Source: JALYJG01 sp033763555 (GTDB lineage Bacteria; Pseudomonadota; Alphaproteobacteria; UBA9219). Taken from it: a stretch of DNA of 48,273 nt. Shown here one piece after another: positions 23,642 through 32,402 of the stretch. The notes beneath the pieces were generated by a model that was not told the DNA's origin, did not search any database, and saw only the letters and a program-made list of their open reading frames with translations. The translations under genes were made by a program, and so were the position numbers. The stretch's first letter is position 1. Every line of letters starts with the position of its first letter. Location: assembly GCA_033763555.1 (NCBI GenBank), contig JANRKK010000002.1, forward strand, positions 1 to 48,273. The letters run 5' to 3'.

Positions 23642-25387
23642 TTAGCCCCGGCCCTGCCGCGTCGCGGCTTCTTCGACCAGCAGGGACGCGCCCATATTGG
23701 CGTCGACGGCGCGGCGCTGGATCAGATCGACGATCGACTGGCGGCGCGGAATATAGACCGTGCCCGACACATCGACGATGGAGGACGTAACGTTGGACAC
23801 CATCATTTCCGTGATCGCGCGGCGGCTGGCCTGATCTTCCGGCGGGAACATGGCTTCGAGCGCCAGAGTACGGCCAAGGAAACCTGTGTGATTGCAAAGA
23901 TCGCAACCCTGTTCATTGGCGCGGGCGACCATGGCTTCCGGAGAAATGCCGATATCGGCGCAACGGGAGACATCGCCGAAGACGCTGCCTGCCTCTTCGG
24001 TTTTATGACAGGCCGGACAAACGGTTTTCACAAGGCGCTGCGACAGGCTGGCGATCAGCGCGTGGCCGAGAATGTAAAGACCGCTGGTGCGGTAGGCGGA
24101 GCTGAGGAAGCCGTCGATACGGTCAAGCGTATGAATGGCGTCCACCGCGTGGACGGTGGTGATGACCAAGTGGCCGGATTCCGTGGCGCGCAGCGCAGCC
24201 TCGACCGTGTCGCTGTCGCGCATTTCGCCGACGATGATGACGTCCGGATCGTGACGCATCAGGGCGCGGATGATTTCGGCAATGGTGTTGGCGGAATTGT
24301 CGGTAACCGAGGTTTGGTCGACCAACGGCATGTCGTATTCGACGGGTGCTTCGACCGAATAGACGGCGCGTGAGGAACGGTCGATTTCCTGAATGATACC
24401 GTAAAGCGTCGTCGATTTACCGGAACCCGTCGGGCCGCTGACAACTATCAGACCGCCGTCTTTGGTGTGGCCATGAACCGTTTTGCGCAGGCGCTCGGCA
24501 ACAACAGGCGCATGCATGAAAAGCTCGTCAAAGCTGCGGAGATTTTCGCGATCGAGCAGACGGAGCGTCAGTTTTTCGCCCGACGGCGCGACAGGCAGCG
24601 CGGCGACACGGACGTCGATCATACGGCCCTGCCATTCAAAGGCGAGACGGCCGTCCTGCGGATGCAGGCGGTCGGCGGCGTCCATTTTCGCGTCGGTTTT
24701 GATACGGGTGACGATCGGCGCCATGACCCGGTGCGGAATCAGATGCTTGTACATCAAATCGCCGTCGACGCGGTAACGTATCCAGCAACGCGCATCTTCT
24801 TCCTTGAGCGACAGATGGATATCCGAGGCGCGGCCTTCGAGGGCTTCGGCGAGAATATCGCTCACCGCCTGTTCGACGAGCATGGCGTCGTCCGGGTCGC
24901 GCGCCAAGCTGGCCAGAAGGCGCAGCAAACGTTCGCCTGCCATTTCACTCTGCTCGCGCATAAGGCGTGCAAGTTCGGCGCGATCCCAGGGCTCGACATC
25001 GACGCTTTGAACCTCGTGATTGGCGCGCTGCAGGGCGCTGGTGATGCGCAGAATATCGGCGTCATCGAGCCGATCGCCAGTCGCGATGCGCAGGATGCCG
25101 CCATGCAATTCCAGAAGGCAAACGCCCATGGCGGCCTGATTGGCCGCGGATACATAAAGGCGCAGCGCCTGCATGGTCAGGTCTTCCTTGGCACTGCCTT
25201 TGGTTTGAGCGCGCGCCTTGTTGTCGCCTGCAAAGCCATTGCGGCGCAGAATTTCCTCGATCGACAGATAGCGCCCGGAGGAGCGGCGCATGGCCTGCTC
25301 GGCAAGCGCAAGTTCATAATGCTTCGGTTTGATCTTGAGCGCTTCAGCCTGGAGCTTGTTTTGATCTGGGGTGAGTATTTCGCTCAT
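23642..25387 (-). CDS. Pilus-assembly ATPase PilQ/GspE-like
   Basis: A 581-aa secretion ATPase that powers pilus extension. The Walker A motif GPTGSGKST is at 318-326, the Asp-box region before it (IQEIDRSSRAVYSVEAPVEY follows), Walker B DPDVIIVGEMRD at about 380-391 and the His box TTVHAVDAIHTLDRI at about 406-420. A tetracysteine zinc element (CPAC and CDLC, separated by about 37 residues) lies in the C-terminal domain, as in GspE/PilB proteins. The N-terminal 150 residues form a divergent N1 domain. Overlaps the PilP-like gene by 4 bases. Confidence 0.9.
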   Translation of the reverse strand: MSEILTPDQNKLQAEALKIKPKHYELALAEQAMRRSSGRYLSIEEILRRNGFAGDNKARAQTKGSAKEDLTMQALRLYVSAANQAAMGVCLLELHGGILRIATGDRLDDADILRITSALQRANHEVQSVDVEPWDRAELARLMREQSEMAGERLLRLLASLARDPDDAMLVEQAVSDILAEALEGRASDIHLSLKEEDARCWIRYRVDGDLMYKHLIPHRVMAPIVTRIKTDAKMDAADRLHPQDGRLAFEWQGRMIDVRVAALPVAPSGEKLTLRLLDRENLRSFDELFMHAPVVAERLRKTVHGHTKDGGLIVVSGPTGSGKSTTLYGIIQEIDRSSRAVYSVEAPVEYDMPLVDQTSVTDNSANTIAEIIRALMRHDPDVIIVGEMRDSDTVEAALRATESGHLVITTVHAVDAIHTLDRIDGFLSSAYRTSGLYILGHALIASLSQRLVKTVCPACHKTEEAGSVFGDVSRCADIGISPEAMVARANEQGCDLCNHTGFLGRTLALEAMFPPEDQASRRAITEMMVSNVTSSIVDVSGTVYIPRRQSIVDLIQRRAVDANMGASLLVEEAATRQGRG

Positions 25388-26760
25388 CGTCCACCACCGA
25401 AGGACACACCCGACAGGGAACCGGAACCCGAAGAGGAAGAGCCGGATGAAGACGAGGAACCGGAGGATGAGCTGGAAGAGGAGCCCGACGAAGAGGGGCT
25501 AGAACCGAGTGTCGGCAAGCCCGATGGGCCGTTGGCGCGGGATGTGCCTTTCGCCTTCAAGGCAGGCGCAGCTTCAAGCGCCAGAATCTTTTTCTTGCCA
25601 TCGAGCAGAATTTCAGCGGATTTGGCACTGACCTTGACGATCTTGGCCTTGATCCCGTCGCTGTCCACTTCATCGCCGACGCCCGCGACAGCCGTCGCGC
25701 CATCGGGCTTCAGCAGCACGGCGCGGTTGCCGACTGTACCGATCAGGTAGAAATTCCCGCCTGTTGCCGCAGCGCCCAGCGTTTCCGCTGCGACGGGCGG
25801 TATTTGTCCTGCCGTGGCTTTTTCCAGTTCGGTTGCCGTCGGCGGCGCAGGCACACCGGATTTGGTACTGTCCGCCGTTGCACCTTTGCTGGCATCTTTG
25901 GCTTCCATCGTGCCGCCTTTGGCATTGCCGCGAATGGGGACAACGGCAAAGCCCAAACGCCCGCTGTGGCGAATGATGAGGTCGGTGGAGACCTGACCAT
26001 TATTCACAGGTGTCCAGACCAGAGTGACGGGGCAGGATTCACCGGGCTTAAGCTCCATATCGATGGCGCAGCCCTGATCGAGCCGCTGCAATCCGTTTCC
26101 GGCTTCAATGACATCGATGGAATAAAGCGAGATGGTTTCCGCGCTGTCATTGACCATCAGGGCCGAGCGCACCGCCTTGCCGCTGCCCACTTCAACATCG
26201 CCGAAATTGACGGGCGACACTTCCTTGGTGCTGAGCGAAAGACCCATATCTTTCTTTTCGGAACTTGCCGAGCCGCTGGTTTTGCCGCTGAGCTTCGCGC
26301 GGGCAATGCGCCCCGCGCCGTTATGCGTCAGCAGCACCTGCGAACTCCAGGGGCCGGGGCTGGACGGCGTCACCGATATTTCAAGGCTGCAACGGCTGGC
26401 AGGCGCAATGGAGCCCTGCTTGGAACAATCATCGCTGGCAACCTCGACATTGACGTTACCGTCGCCATTGACCGAAACTTTCTCGACGCGCACAGGCATG
26501 CCTGTCTGATTAACGAAGAACAGACCAACACGGCGCGTTACACCGAGAACGGATTCGCCGATATCGATATCGCTTTTGGGTTCGACCTTCAGCGCGTCTT
26601 CACCTGCGCCCGCGCCACTGCCTGCACCGGGATCGACAAAGGCGGCATCGCGCGCGGATACGTCGGCGCCCATGGCGCAAAGCGCCAGCAGAGCGGCGCC
26701 GATCAGAAAGCGCTGCGTTCCTTTCACAAACCGGATACGATGGTCCGTGTCACGGCTCAT
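25384..26760 (-). CDS. Secreted Ig-like repeat protein with PilP-like C-terminus
   Basis: A 458-aa protein with a signal peptide (about 14-36). Two Ig-like domains of the choice-of-anchor-D/HYDIN (ASH-like) type follow at about 60-160 and 178-280; each has an FGDVEVG-like opening strand, a polar turn, a Cys pair (DDC...SRCSLEISVTP and GCA...ESCPVTLVWTP) and a closing GxA strand. A small domain at about 335-398 (FYLIGTVGNRAVLLKPDGATAVAGVGDEV and following) resembles the C-terminal domain of PilP/GspC-type proteins that contact the secretin. The tail (418-458) is almost only Ser and Gly. Located between secretin and ATPase genes, it is the probable PilP of this system in an unusual architecture. 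Confidence 0.68.
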   Translation of the reverse strand: MSRDTDHRIRFVKGTQRFLIGAALLALCAMGADVSARDAAFVDPGAGSGAGAGEDALKVEPKSDIDIGESVLGVTRRVGLFFVNQTGMPVRVEKVSVNGDGNVNVEVASDDCSKQGSIAPASRCSLEISVTPSSPGPWSSQVLLTHNGAGRIARAKLSGKTSGSASSEKKDMGLSLSTKEVSPVNFGDVEVGSGKAVRSALMVNDSAETISLYSIDVIEAGNGLQRLDQGCAIDMELKPGESCPVTLVWTPVNNGQVSTDLIIRHSGRLGFAVVPIRGNAKGGTMEAKDASKGATADSTKSGVPAPPTATELEKATAGQIPPVAAETLGAAATGGNFYLIGTVGNRAVLLKPDGATAVAGVGDEVDSDGIKAKIVKVSAKSAEILLDGKKKILALEAAPALKAKGTSRANGPSGLPTLGSSPSSSGSSSSSSSGSSSSSGSSSSGSGSLSGVSFGGGR

Positions 26761-28544
26761 AATTTCCCCTCGCGCCTCTCGGCGACGTTCGAGCCATCCT
26801 GAAGCAATTCATCAAAGGCATGCGAGAAGCCGCGCTGCATCATGCGGCGATCGACCGGAGCGCCATCGGCGCTGGGTGTCAGAGGTACAGGCGCGGTCGG
26901 CTGCGGCGCGGGTTCGCTGGCCATCAATTCCGGCCGGACGGGCACGGCGGGCATGGCTTGCGGCGGCAAAGGCGGTGGTGGAACGTTGCGGGCGGGCGGC
27001 AGGGCCAGCGTTTGCGCGCCGTCCTTGTCGATCAGCACGGCATCCGGCAGCGGCTTGCCTTCGTTTTTCTTTTTGGCGGCCGCCGTCATGGCTGAATCCG
27101 AGAACAGGACGACTGACGGCTTCATGACAATGACGAGTTCGCGGTTTTCATACTGGTTGTCGCCATAGGTCGGGATGCGGCTGTCGGAGCCAAGCGGAAT
27201 CCCTTGCCGCGAACTGTTGTCCTTCGATGAGACCATTCCGGCCATAACCAGATTGTCGCCCGGCCGCACGCGGATGGAGGTGGCGATTTTTTCATCGGTC
27301 GTTTCCGGCAGGTTGATGATGCCGCCACCGCTTTGTGTCGGATTGAGGCTGATCAGGTTCGTCAGCGTCAGATCCAGATTGGCAAAGACAACGCCGTTTT
27401 CATAAGCGCCGCTGATCGCAACCGTGAGACCCGTATCAATACTGTCGGTATTGACCGTGTTGGAACCGACGCCTGTCGTTGTGTTGGGATTAGTCGTGCC
27501 GCTGGTGTTATTCGCCGTGACCAGCTGGCCGACCTGCGAGATGTAACGCTGCTTGCCGCCAACCTTGAACTGGGCGCTGGAGCCTGAGACAAAGGTAACT
27601 TGCGGGCTGCTGATGGTTTGCACCTGGCCCTGCGTGGAGAGGAATGTCGCCAGCGCGTTGGCATTCAGGCGCCCAGTGGTAATGGCGCCGAGGCTGACGC
27701 CGCCCGATGTGATGGCCGTTGCCGCCTTAGGCCCGGCGAAATTGCTGACGCTCGACAGATCCAGCTTGCTGAAACCGGGGCCTAAATCGCCCAGTTTCAA
27801 GGCGCTCCAGTTGATGCCTGTCGTGTTCTGCTTGTTCAACTTTACTTCCCAGATATACATCTGGATAACGACCAGAGGCCGCCCGTTGCGCAATTCTTCC
27901 AGGTATTTTTCGATGCGCGACTGCGCGTCGACATCGGCGGTGTAGATGATGTTGCCACCCTGATCATCGACCTGAACCTTGCTGCCGACAATCTGCGAGA
28001 TGGTTTCCGCCATGCTGTTGTTGCCGGAGCCGCTTGAGGTTGGGCTCTTGGCCATCGGCGGCAAACCGACGATGAAAGTTTCCCTGTCCTGCAATTCCAG
28101 CGAGCCGTGACGGAAAGCACAGAAGACACGCGCGGCGGCACAGATTTTATTGACCACTTTCGGCAGAGGGCCGCTGAGATTCATCACGGTCACCAGGCGG
28201 TCACCCAGGGTTCCGGTGTCCCATGAGAGGGAGACATCCGTGCCCGCCAGCACAGCCTGCAGCGCGGCGGTGATGGGAACGGCATCCAGATTGGTCGTCG
28301 GAATAATGATATTGCCCGGCAATTCTTCGGTTTCCGACAGGCGGCGGGCATGCAGCGACGAGCCAAGCTCCAGTGTCACGATGGGCGGATCTTCTTCGCC
28401 GCGCACGGTTTCGTCCGCACCGGGAATTTCGGCGACCTGGGGATTCCGGCCCATTGTCGATTTAGCATTGGGAAGGGGCGCGCAAGCCGCAAAACCAAAT
28501 ACCAGTGCCAATACGGCCAGCCATTGTCCTGTTGTCTGTTTCAC
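26757..28544 (-). CDS. Outer-membrane secretin lipoprotein, PilN/BfpB-like
   Basis: A 595-aa secretin, the outer-membrane gate of the pilus. The start is GTG 28544, with GGAAGGAG about 7 bases upstream; this gives a lipoprotein signal ending GFAAC (Cys 21), as in PilN/BfpB-type secretins, whereas an upstream reading would add a non-secretory prefix. N-domains cover about 60-260, and the secretin core is at about 260-490 (VQTISSPQVTFVSGSSAQFKVGG; RVRPGDNLVMAGMVSSKDN; RELVIVMKPSVVL). A Pro-rich, probably disordered extension (about 515-595) follows the barrel and is unusual. It is the first gene of the pilus operon. Confidence 0.85.
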   Translation of the reverse strand: MKQTTGQWLAVLALVFGFAACAPLPNAKSTMGRNPQVAEIPGADETVRGEEDPPIVTLELGSSLHARRLSETEELPGNIIIPTTNLDAVPITAALQAVLAGTDVSLSWDTGTLGDRLVTVMNLSGPLPKVVNKICAAARVFCAFRHGSLELQDRETFIVGLPPMAKSPTSSGSGNNSMAETISQIVGSKVQVDDQGGNIIYTADVDAQSRIEKYLEELRNGRPLVVIQMYIWEVKLNKQNTTGINWSALKLGDLGPGFSKLDLSSVSNFAGPKAATAITSGGVSLGAITTGRLNANALATFLSTQGQVQTISSPQVTFVSGSSAQFKVGGKQRYISQVGQLVTANNTSGTTNPNTTTGVGSNTVNTDSIDTGLTVAISGAYENGVVFANLDLTLTNLISLNPTQSGGGIINLPETTDEKIATSIRVRPGDNLVMAGMVSSKDNSSRQGIPLGSDSRIPTYGDNQYENRELVIVMKPSVVLFSDSAMTAAAKKKNEGKPLPDAVLIDKDGAQTLALPPARNVPPPPLPPQAMPAVPVRPELMASEPAPQPTAPVPLTPSADGAPVDRRMMQRGFSHAFDELLQDGSNVAERREGKL

Positions 28545-28739
28545 CTGGGCTCCTTCCGAAATTCCCCGGCGAATGCCGGGCAAGGCCGTAGGCGGCAGCC
28601 CCCGGCAAAAAGGCCGATAAAGCTGATCCTCCACCTATTAGTTAACGGGGGTCAGGTTGATATTTCGTTAACCGAATTAAGACCCGCAAAAGGGGCAAAA
28701 ATGCCTGTCCCACAGGGGTTTTCGGATGGTGTGGCAGGC
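28545..28739. promoter_or_regulatory. Intergenic region between secretin and hpnC
   Basis: This 195-base gap has no gene. It holds a GC hairpin (28565-28570 with 28575-28580), an inverted repeat GTTAACG (28641-28647) with CGTTAAC (28666-28672), and a short stem (28704-28708 with 28712-28716) that, read on the minus strand, is followed by CATTTTT and may end hpnC transcription. TTAACC-like half sites recall CtrA boxes, but the spacing does not fit the consensus. The operon promoter for the pilus genes must lie here. Confidence 0.4.
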
Positions 28740-29585
28740 CTAAAACCAGGCCCTTAAAACGCCTGTCATGGCGGCTTCAAGAAGGGCGGGTTTGCTCAGT
28801 TTTACCCGGTCACAGAGGGGGTCATGGCGGCGCAACAGCCGGATTAGTCGGTCAGCCAGCACGCCAATGACCGAGGTTTCGCATTTTAACCGCAAGTCCG
28901 GCACATGGCGCGGCAGGCTCCGGGCGGCAGGCAGCATCTCCTCCAGCCGGACCAGCATCGCGTCATAGGTCGCGCGCAGGCCGGGCGTCGAACGCTCATT
29001 CGACAATTCGGCGATATTACCACCATGCGCCGCCAGCATATCCTGCGGCAGATAGACACGGTCAAGCTGGCGGTAATCATCGGCGCAGTCCTGAATATGG
29101 TTGATCACCTGCAGCGCCGAACAGAGCGCGTCATTCGACGGCCAGGCACTTTCGCCGATGCCATGCAGCGCCAGCACATGCCGCCCGACAGGCGATGCCG
29201 AGTAACGGCAGTAATCCATCAGATCATCCCAATCGCGGTAGCGCAGTTGCGTTGCGTCGCGCTTGAAGGCGGTGAGCAGATCAAGCGAATGCTGCGGCGT
29301 GATGCGCATCGAAAGCAGAGAGTCGCGCAGCGCAATGGCGCTCGGTACATCCTTCGCATTGTCGTCGACCAGCACAGCAGCAAAACGATCGAGCCGCCGA
29401 ATTTTTTCCTGCGCGGGCAAAAGGGGATGATCGCTGATGTCATCGGCGGCGCGGGCGAAATTGTAAAAGGCATGCACATGCGTACGCAGATCCGGGCGTA
29501 TCAAAAACGATCCGACGGGGAAATTTTCTGTGTCACGGTTTTTACCGCTGGCGGTGTCGCTTTCGGCGATCATTGGCGTTGTCAT
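28740..29585 (-). CDS. hpnC: Squalene synthase HpnC
   Basis: A 281-aa trans-isoprenyl diphosphate synthase-type enzyme; HpnC hydrolyses presqualene diphosphate to hydroxysqualene in the HpnCDE route to squalene. The N-terminal ENFPVGSFLIRPDLRTHVHAFYNFARAADDISD (about 20-53) contains the ENFPV signature separating HpnC from HpnD and the first Asp-rich motif (DDISD). The second is QDCADDYRQLDRVYLP (about 163-178). ATG 29585 overlaps the hpnB stop (ATGA). hpnD and hpnE are not in the window. Confidence 0.87.
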   Translation of the reverse strand: MTTPMIAESDTASGKNRDTENFPVGSFLIRPDLRTHVHAFYNFARAADDISDHPLLPAQEKIRRLDRFAAVLVDDNAKDVPSAIALRDSLLSMRITPQHSLDLLTAFKRDATQLRYRDWDDLMDYCRYSASPVGRHVLALHGIGESAWPSNDALCSALQVINHIQDCADDYRQLDRVYLPQDMLAAHGGNIAELSNERSTPGLRATYDAMLVRLEEMLPAARSLPRHVPDLRLKCETSVIGVLADRLIRLLRRHDPLCDRVKLSKPALLEAAMTGVLRAWF

Positions 29586-30712
29586 GCCTGGCTCCGGCCC
29601 TTCCATTGTCCGCCCTTACCCTGCCAATAAAGCCGCGCCGAGTCGATGGTTGCGGCGATGTAAATCAGCGCGGCGAAAGGCAGAAAAAGCGCATAATAAA
29701 AGGGTAAATCGTAAAAACGCACCATTGGCAAATACAGCAAAAACATGGTCAGCCACGCGCCCAGAGCGGCCTCGCTCGCCAGCGGCCAGCCTGTCAGCGG
29801 CATCAAAGGCGGCAGCAAAAACAAAATGCCCATGCCGATGACCGTACCCGCCAACAGCCAGCGCGAATGGCGCAGCTGCGTGTAGGCGGTGCGCGCTACC
29901 ATGCGCCAGATATCCTTGATGCGCGGATAGACGCGCAGGCTTTTCGTCGTGCGCGCGAGGGTGATTTCAATACATCCACCTTTGTCCTTGATGGCTTTCG
30001 CCAGCGTGCAATCATCAATCAAAGCGGATTTGATAGAGGCAAGACCGCCGATGGCATCGAGCATCGAGCGCCGCACCAGCATCACGCCACCTGCTGCTGC
30101 AGTTACACGAGATTGCGGATTGTTGGCGCGGCGGAAGGGATAGAGCATGGCGAAGAAAAACACGAAGGCGGGCACAAGAAATTTTTCAGCCATGCTGGCG
30201 CAATGCAATTTGACCATCAGCGATGTCAGATCAAGTTTGTTGTCTTCCGCACGCATGACCAGTTTGCGCAGCCCATCTTGCGGATGCTCGATATCCGCAT
30301 CGGTGAACAACACATAATCAGCGGCGCTTTGCGCAACGCCCGCCTGCATCGCCGCCAGTTTCCCGCTCCATTCCGGTGGTAGGGCGGGCGCACTGATCAC
30401 CATCAAAAGTTCGGAAAGATTTTTTTCCGTAGCGATTTTCTGTGCAACAGCGGAAGTGCCGTCCGCGCTGTGGTCATCCACCAGTATCACGCGCCAGGTG
30501 CCAGGATAATCCTGCGCCAGAAGCGAGGGCAAGCTGTGCGGCAAAGCCTTGGCTTCATTGCGCGCGGGAACAATGATGTCGACGCTCGGCCAGGCATTCA
30601 GTAATGGCGCGGGCTCGGCAACAAGAATCTGCCAGAACCGCCCATGAAAAAAACCCAGATAAAGCCACCCCAGAAGGGCCAGACAGCTGAGAAGGGCGGC
30701 GAGGAGCGTCAT
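29582..30712 (-). CDS. hpnB: Hopanoid-associated glycosyltransferase HpnB
   Basis: A 376-aa membrane-bound GT2-family glycosyltransferase of hopanoid gene clusters. An N-terminal transmembrane helix (about 3-22) precedes the GT-A core: IIVPARNEAKALPHSLPSLLAQDYP (about 49-73), VILVDDHSADGT (about 79-90) and the DADIEHP metal-binding DxD (about 138-144). Three or four C-terminal helices are visible (about 285-360). The sugar acceptor is not established. It heads a pair with hpnC. The 175-base AT-rich gap upstream (30713-30887) has no gene. Confidence 0.85.
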   Translation of the reverse strand: MTLLAALLSCLALLGWLYLGFFHGRFWQILVAEPAPLLNAWPSVDIIVPARNEAKALPHSLPSLLAQDYPGTWRVILVDDHSADGTSAVAQKIATEKNLSELLMVISAPALPPEWSGKLAAMQAGVAQSAADYVLFTDADIEHPQDGLRKLVMRAEDNKLDLTSLMVKLHCASMAEKFLVPAFVFFFAMLYPFRRANNPQSRVTAAAGGVMLVRRSMLDAIGGLASIKSALIDDCTLAKAIKDKGGCIEITLARTTKSLRVYPRIKDIWRMVARTAYTQLRHSRWLLAGTVIGMGILFLLPPLMPLTGWPLASEAALGAWLTMFLLYLPMVRFYDLPFYYALFLPFAALIYIAATIDSARLYWQGKGGQWKGRSQA

Positions 30713-30887
30713 TGGATTCAGGGGTTAATTGGTTAAAGTGTGAGTGCAACTATAATCGATTCATGGAATTGAAGCGATTTTTACCAAAGATTTTCGGCTT
30801 AACCATGAAATTTATTGATGAAAGTAAATACAGGCTTTATTTAATGGCCCTAGCATTTTTGAAATTTGTAACTTTATGGAGATTTTG

Positions 30888-31349
30888 ATGAGTAACAATT
30901 ATACGACCAGCCGCTTCCGCAGCGTTATGGAAAGCATCTGTCCCCGAATCATGATGCGTTATTATGTCGGACAAGCCATCGAGGGTGATGACATTGCAGG
31001 TATCCGGCTGAAGCAGCTTATGGACTGTGAAAGGGATCGCACAAATGGTCGCCTCCATGTCCTTGCATGGGCCCAACATGCCGCGGTTAATGTGTGTGAC
31101 CGAATAGCTGTAAACGTTGAGGCTTACAGTCGAGGGGCAAAAGTTGAAGAGAGCACATTACGTCGCTATGCGCGAGCGCACGAAATCCAACAAAACTTGG
31201 GATATTTAATGGATGGCATCCAGGCTGAAAGAAATGAGGCGGGTAGAGAGTATAACGCTAGAGGCCCGTTCATTACGGTCGGGAGTCGGCCTTTTATTGC
31301 CGAAACGAACGGCAAAAGCGGACGTCGTTACCCCAAGCATCATATCTAA
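30888..31349 (+). CDS. Orphan 153-aa protein inside the hopanoid block
   Basis: No family is recognised. ATG 30888 is preferred over ATG 30876 because GGAG (30878-30881) lies 6 bases upstream of it. The product is soluble and helical in appearance, with LKQLMDCERDRTNGRLHVLAWAQHAAVNVCDRI (about 46-78) and a basic Gly/Arg-rich C-terminus (TNGKSGRRYPKHHI). Base composition is lower in GC than its neighbours and it lies on the opposite strand between hpnB and hpnA, with its own terminator. This suggests a self-contained, probably acquired unit. Confidence 0.62.
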   Translation: MSNNYTTSRFRSVMESICPRIMMRYYVGQAIEGDDIAGIRLKQLMDCERDRTNGRLHVLAWAQHAAVNVCDRIAVNVEAYSRGAKVEESTLRRYARAHEIQQNLGYLMDGIQAERNEAGREYNARGPFITVGSRPFIAETNGKSGRRYPKHHI

Positions 31350-31370
31350 TTAAGCATTCGTAAGTTTATT

Positions 31371-31401
31371 AAAACCAGCCTGCCGCAAGCAGGCTGGTTT
31401 T
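31371..31401 (+). terminator. Strong Rho-independent terminator
   Basis: A perfect 13-bp stem (31371-31383 with 31389-31401, arm AAAACCAGCCTGC) with loop CGCAA, followed by TT on the plus strand after the U-rich arm. It ends the orphan gene and, being symmetrical, can also end the convergent hpnA transcript. Confidence 0.9.
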
Positions 31402-31406
31402 TTATT

Positions 31407-32402
31407 TCAGCAATATCCGTACTTCTTGAACCACGTGATAGCATCGGCAATCGCTTCGCGCGCGGGGCGGGGTCTATAGCCAAGCTCGCGTTCCGCCTTG
31501 GCGCTTGAGAAGTACATTTTCTTCCGCGCCATCCGTAGGGCATCGACGGTGACAAACGGCTCCTTCCCGGTGATGCGCCCGAAGGCTTCGGCGGCATAGG
31601 CGAGAGGAAACAACGGCGCCACAGGCAGCTTCACTTTCGGCGCCGGGCGGCCGGAAATTTCCGCGATGATGCGCAGGATTTCACCGAGGCCGAGATTTTC
31701 ACCGCCAAGAATATAACGTTCGCCCACCCGGCCTTTTTCATAGGCCTGCCAGTGACCCATCGCCACATCCTCGACATGCACGACACTGAGGCCCGTATCG
31801 ACATAGGCGGGCATCAGGCCTTTCACCGCTTCGATAATGATGCGTCCCGTCGGCGTCGGCTTGATGTCGCGCGGCCCGATGGGCGTGGAAGGGTTGACGA
31901 TCACAGCAGGCAAACCATGATGACGAATGAGACGCCGCACTTCCTGCTCGGCCAAAAATTTTGATTTCTTATAGGTGCCGACCATATTGGCGAAACCGAC
32001 CGGCGTGTCTTCGTCGGCCAAGCCGTTGGGATTAATCCCGAGCGCGGCGACAGAACTGGTATAGACAATACGTTCCACCCCCGCCGCGGCGGCCGCTTCC
32101 ATCAGCGCATGGGTGCCGTCAACATTGATGCGATGCATGGCGGAAGGATCGGGCACCCAGATACGGTAATCCGCCGCGACATGGAACAAGGCGCGGCAGC
32201 CCTGCAGAGCGTTGCGATAGCTTTCCGGTTTGCCGAGATCGCCTTCGACAATCTCTAACTCCAGCCCTTCGATATTGCGGCGGTCATTATTGGGGCGCGA
32301 CAAGGCGCGCAACCGGAATCCTTTTTCCAACAACAGGCGCGCCACGGCCGCGCCCACGAAACCCGTGGCGCCCGTGATGAAGGCAAGGGGCTTATCGCTC
32401 AT
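31407..32402 (-). CDS. hpnA: Hopanoid-associated sugar epimerase HpnA
   Basis: A 331-aa extended SDR typical of hopanoid clusters; it probably modifies the nucleotide sugar for hopanoid head groups. The Rossmann motif FITGATGFVGAAVARLLLEKG is at about 8-28 (GxxGxxG), FHVAADYRIWVPDP at about 73-86, and the catalytic Tyr-Lys lies in GTYKKSKFLAE (about 143-153). GPRDIKPTPTGRII and LGYRPRPAREAI near the end are family signatures. It overlaps the EpmB-like gene by 4 bases. Confidence 0.9.
   Translation of the reverse strand: MSDKPLAFITGATGFVGAAVARLLLEKGFRLRALSRPNNDRRNIEGLELEIVEGDLGKPESYRNALQGCRALFHVAADYRIWVPDPSAMHRINVDGTHALMEAAAAAGVERIVYTSSVAALGINPNGLADEDTPVGFANMVGTYKKSKFLAEQEVRRLIRHHGLPAVIVNPSTPIGPRDIKPTPTGRIIIEAVKGLMPAYVDTGLSVVHVEDVAMGHWQAYEKGRVGERYILGGENLGLGEILRIIAEISGRPAPKVKLPVAPLFPLAYAAEAFGRITGKEPFVTVDALRMARKKMYFSSAKAERELGYRPRPAREAIADAITWFKKYGYC

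Noticed and set aside
22898..24373. 491-codon plus-strand frame opposite the PilR-like and ATPase genes
   Set aside because: Antisense shadow; the minus-strand proteins have unmistakable family motifs.
24467..25750. 427-codon plus-strand frame with a Glu-rich acidic stretch
   Set aside because: Antisense of the Ser-rich tail and ATPase start; the acidic stretch is simply the complement of Ser codons.
28641..28680. Possible CtrA boxes (TTAAC and TTAACCGAATTAA) before the pilus operon
   Set aside because: The spacing between TTAA halves is 5, not 7, bases; kept only as a remark in the intergenic entry.
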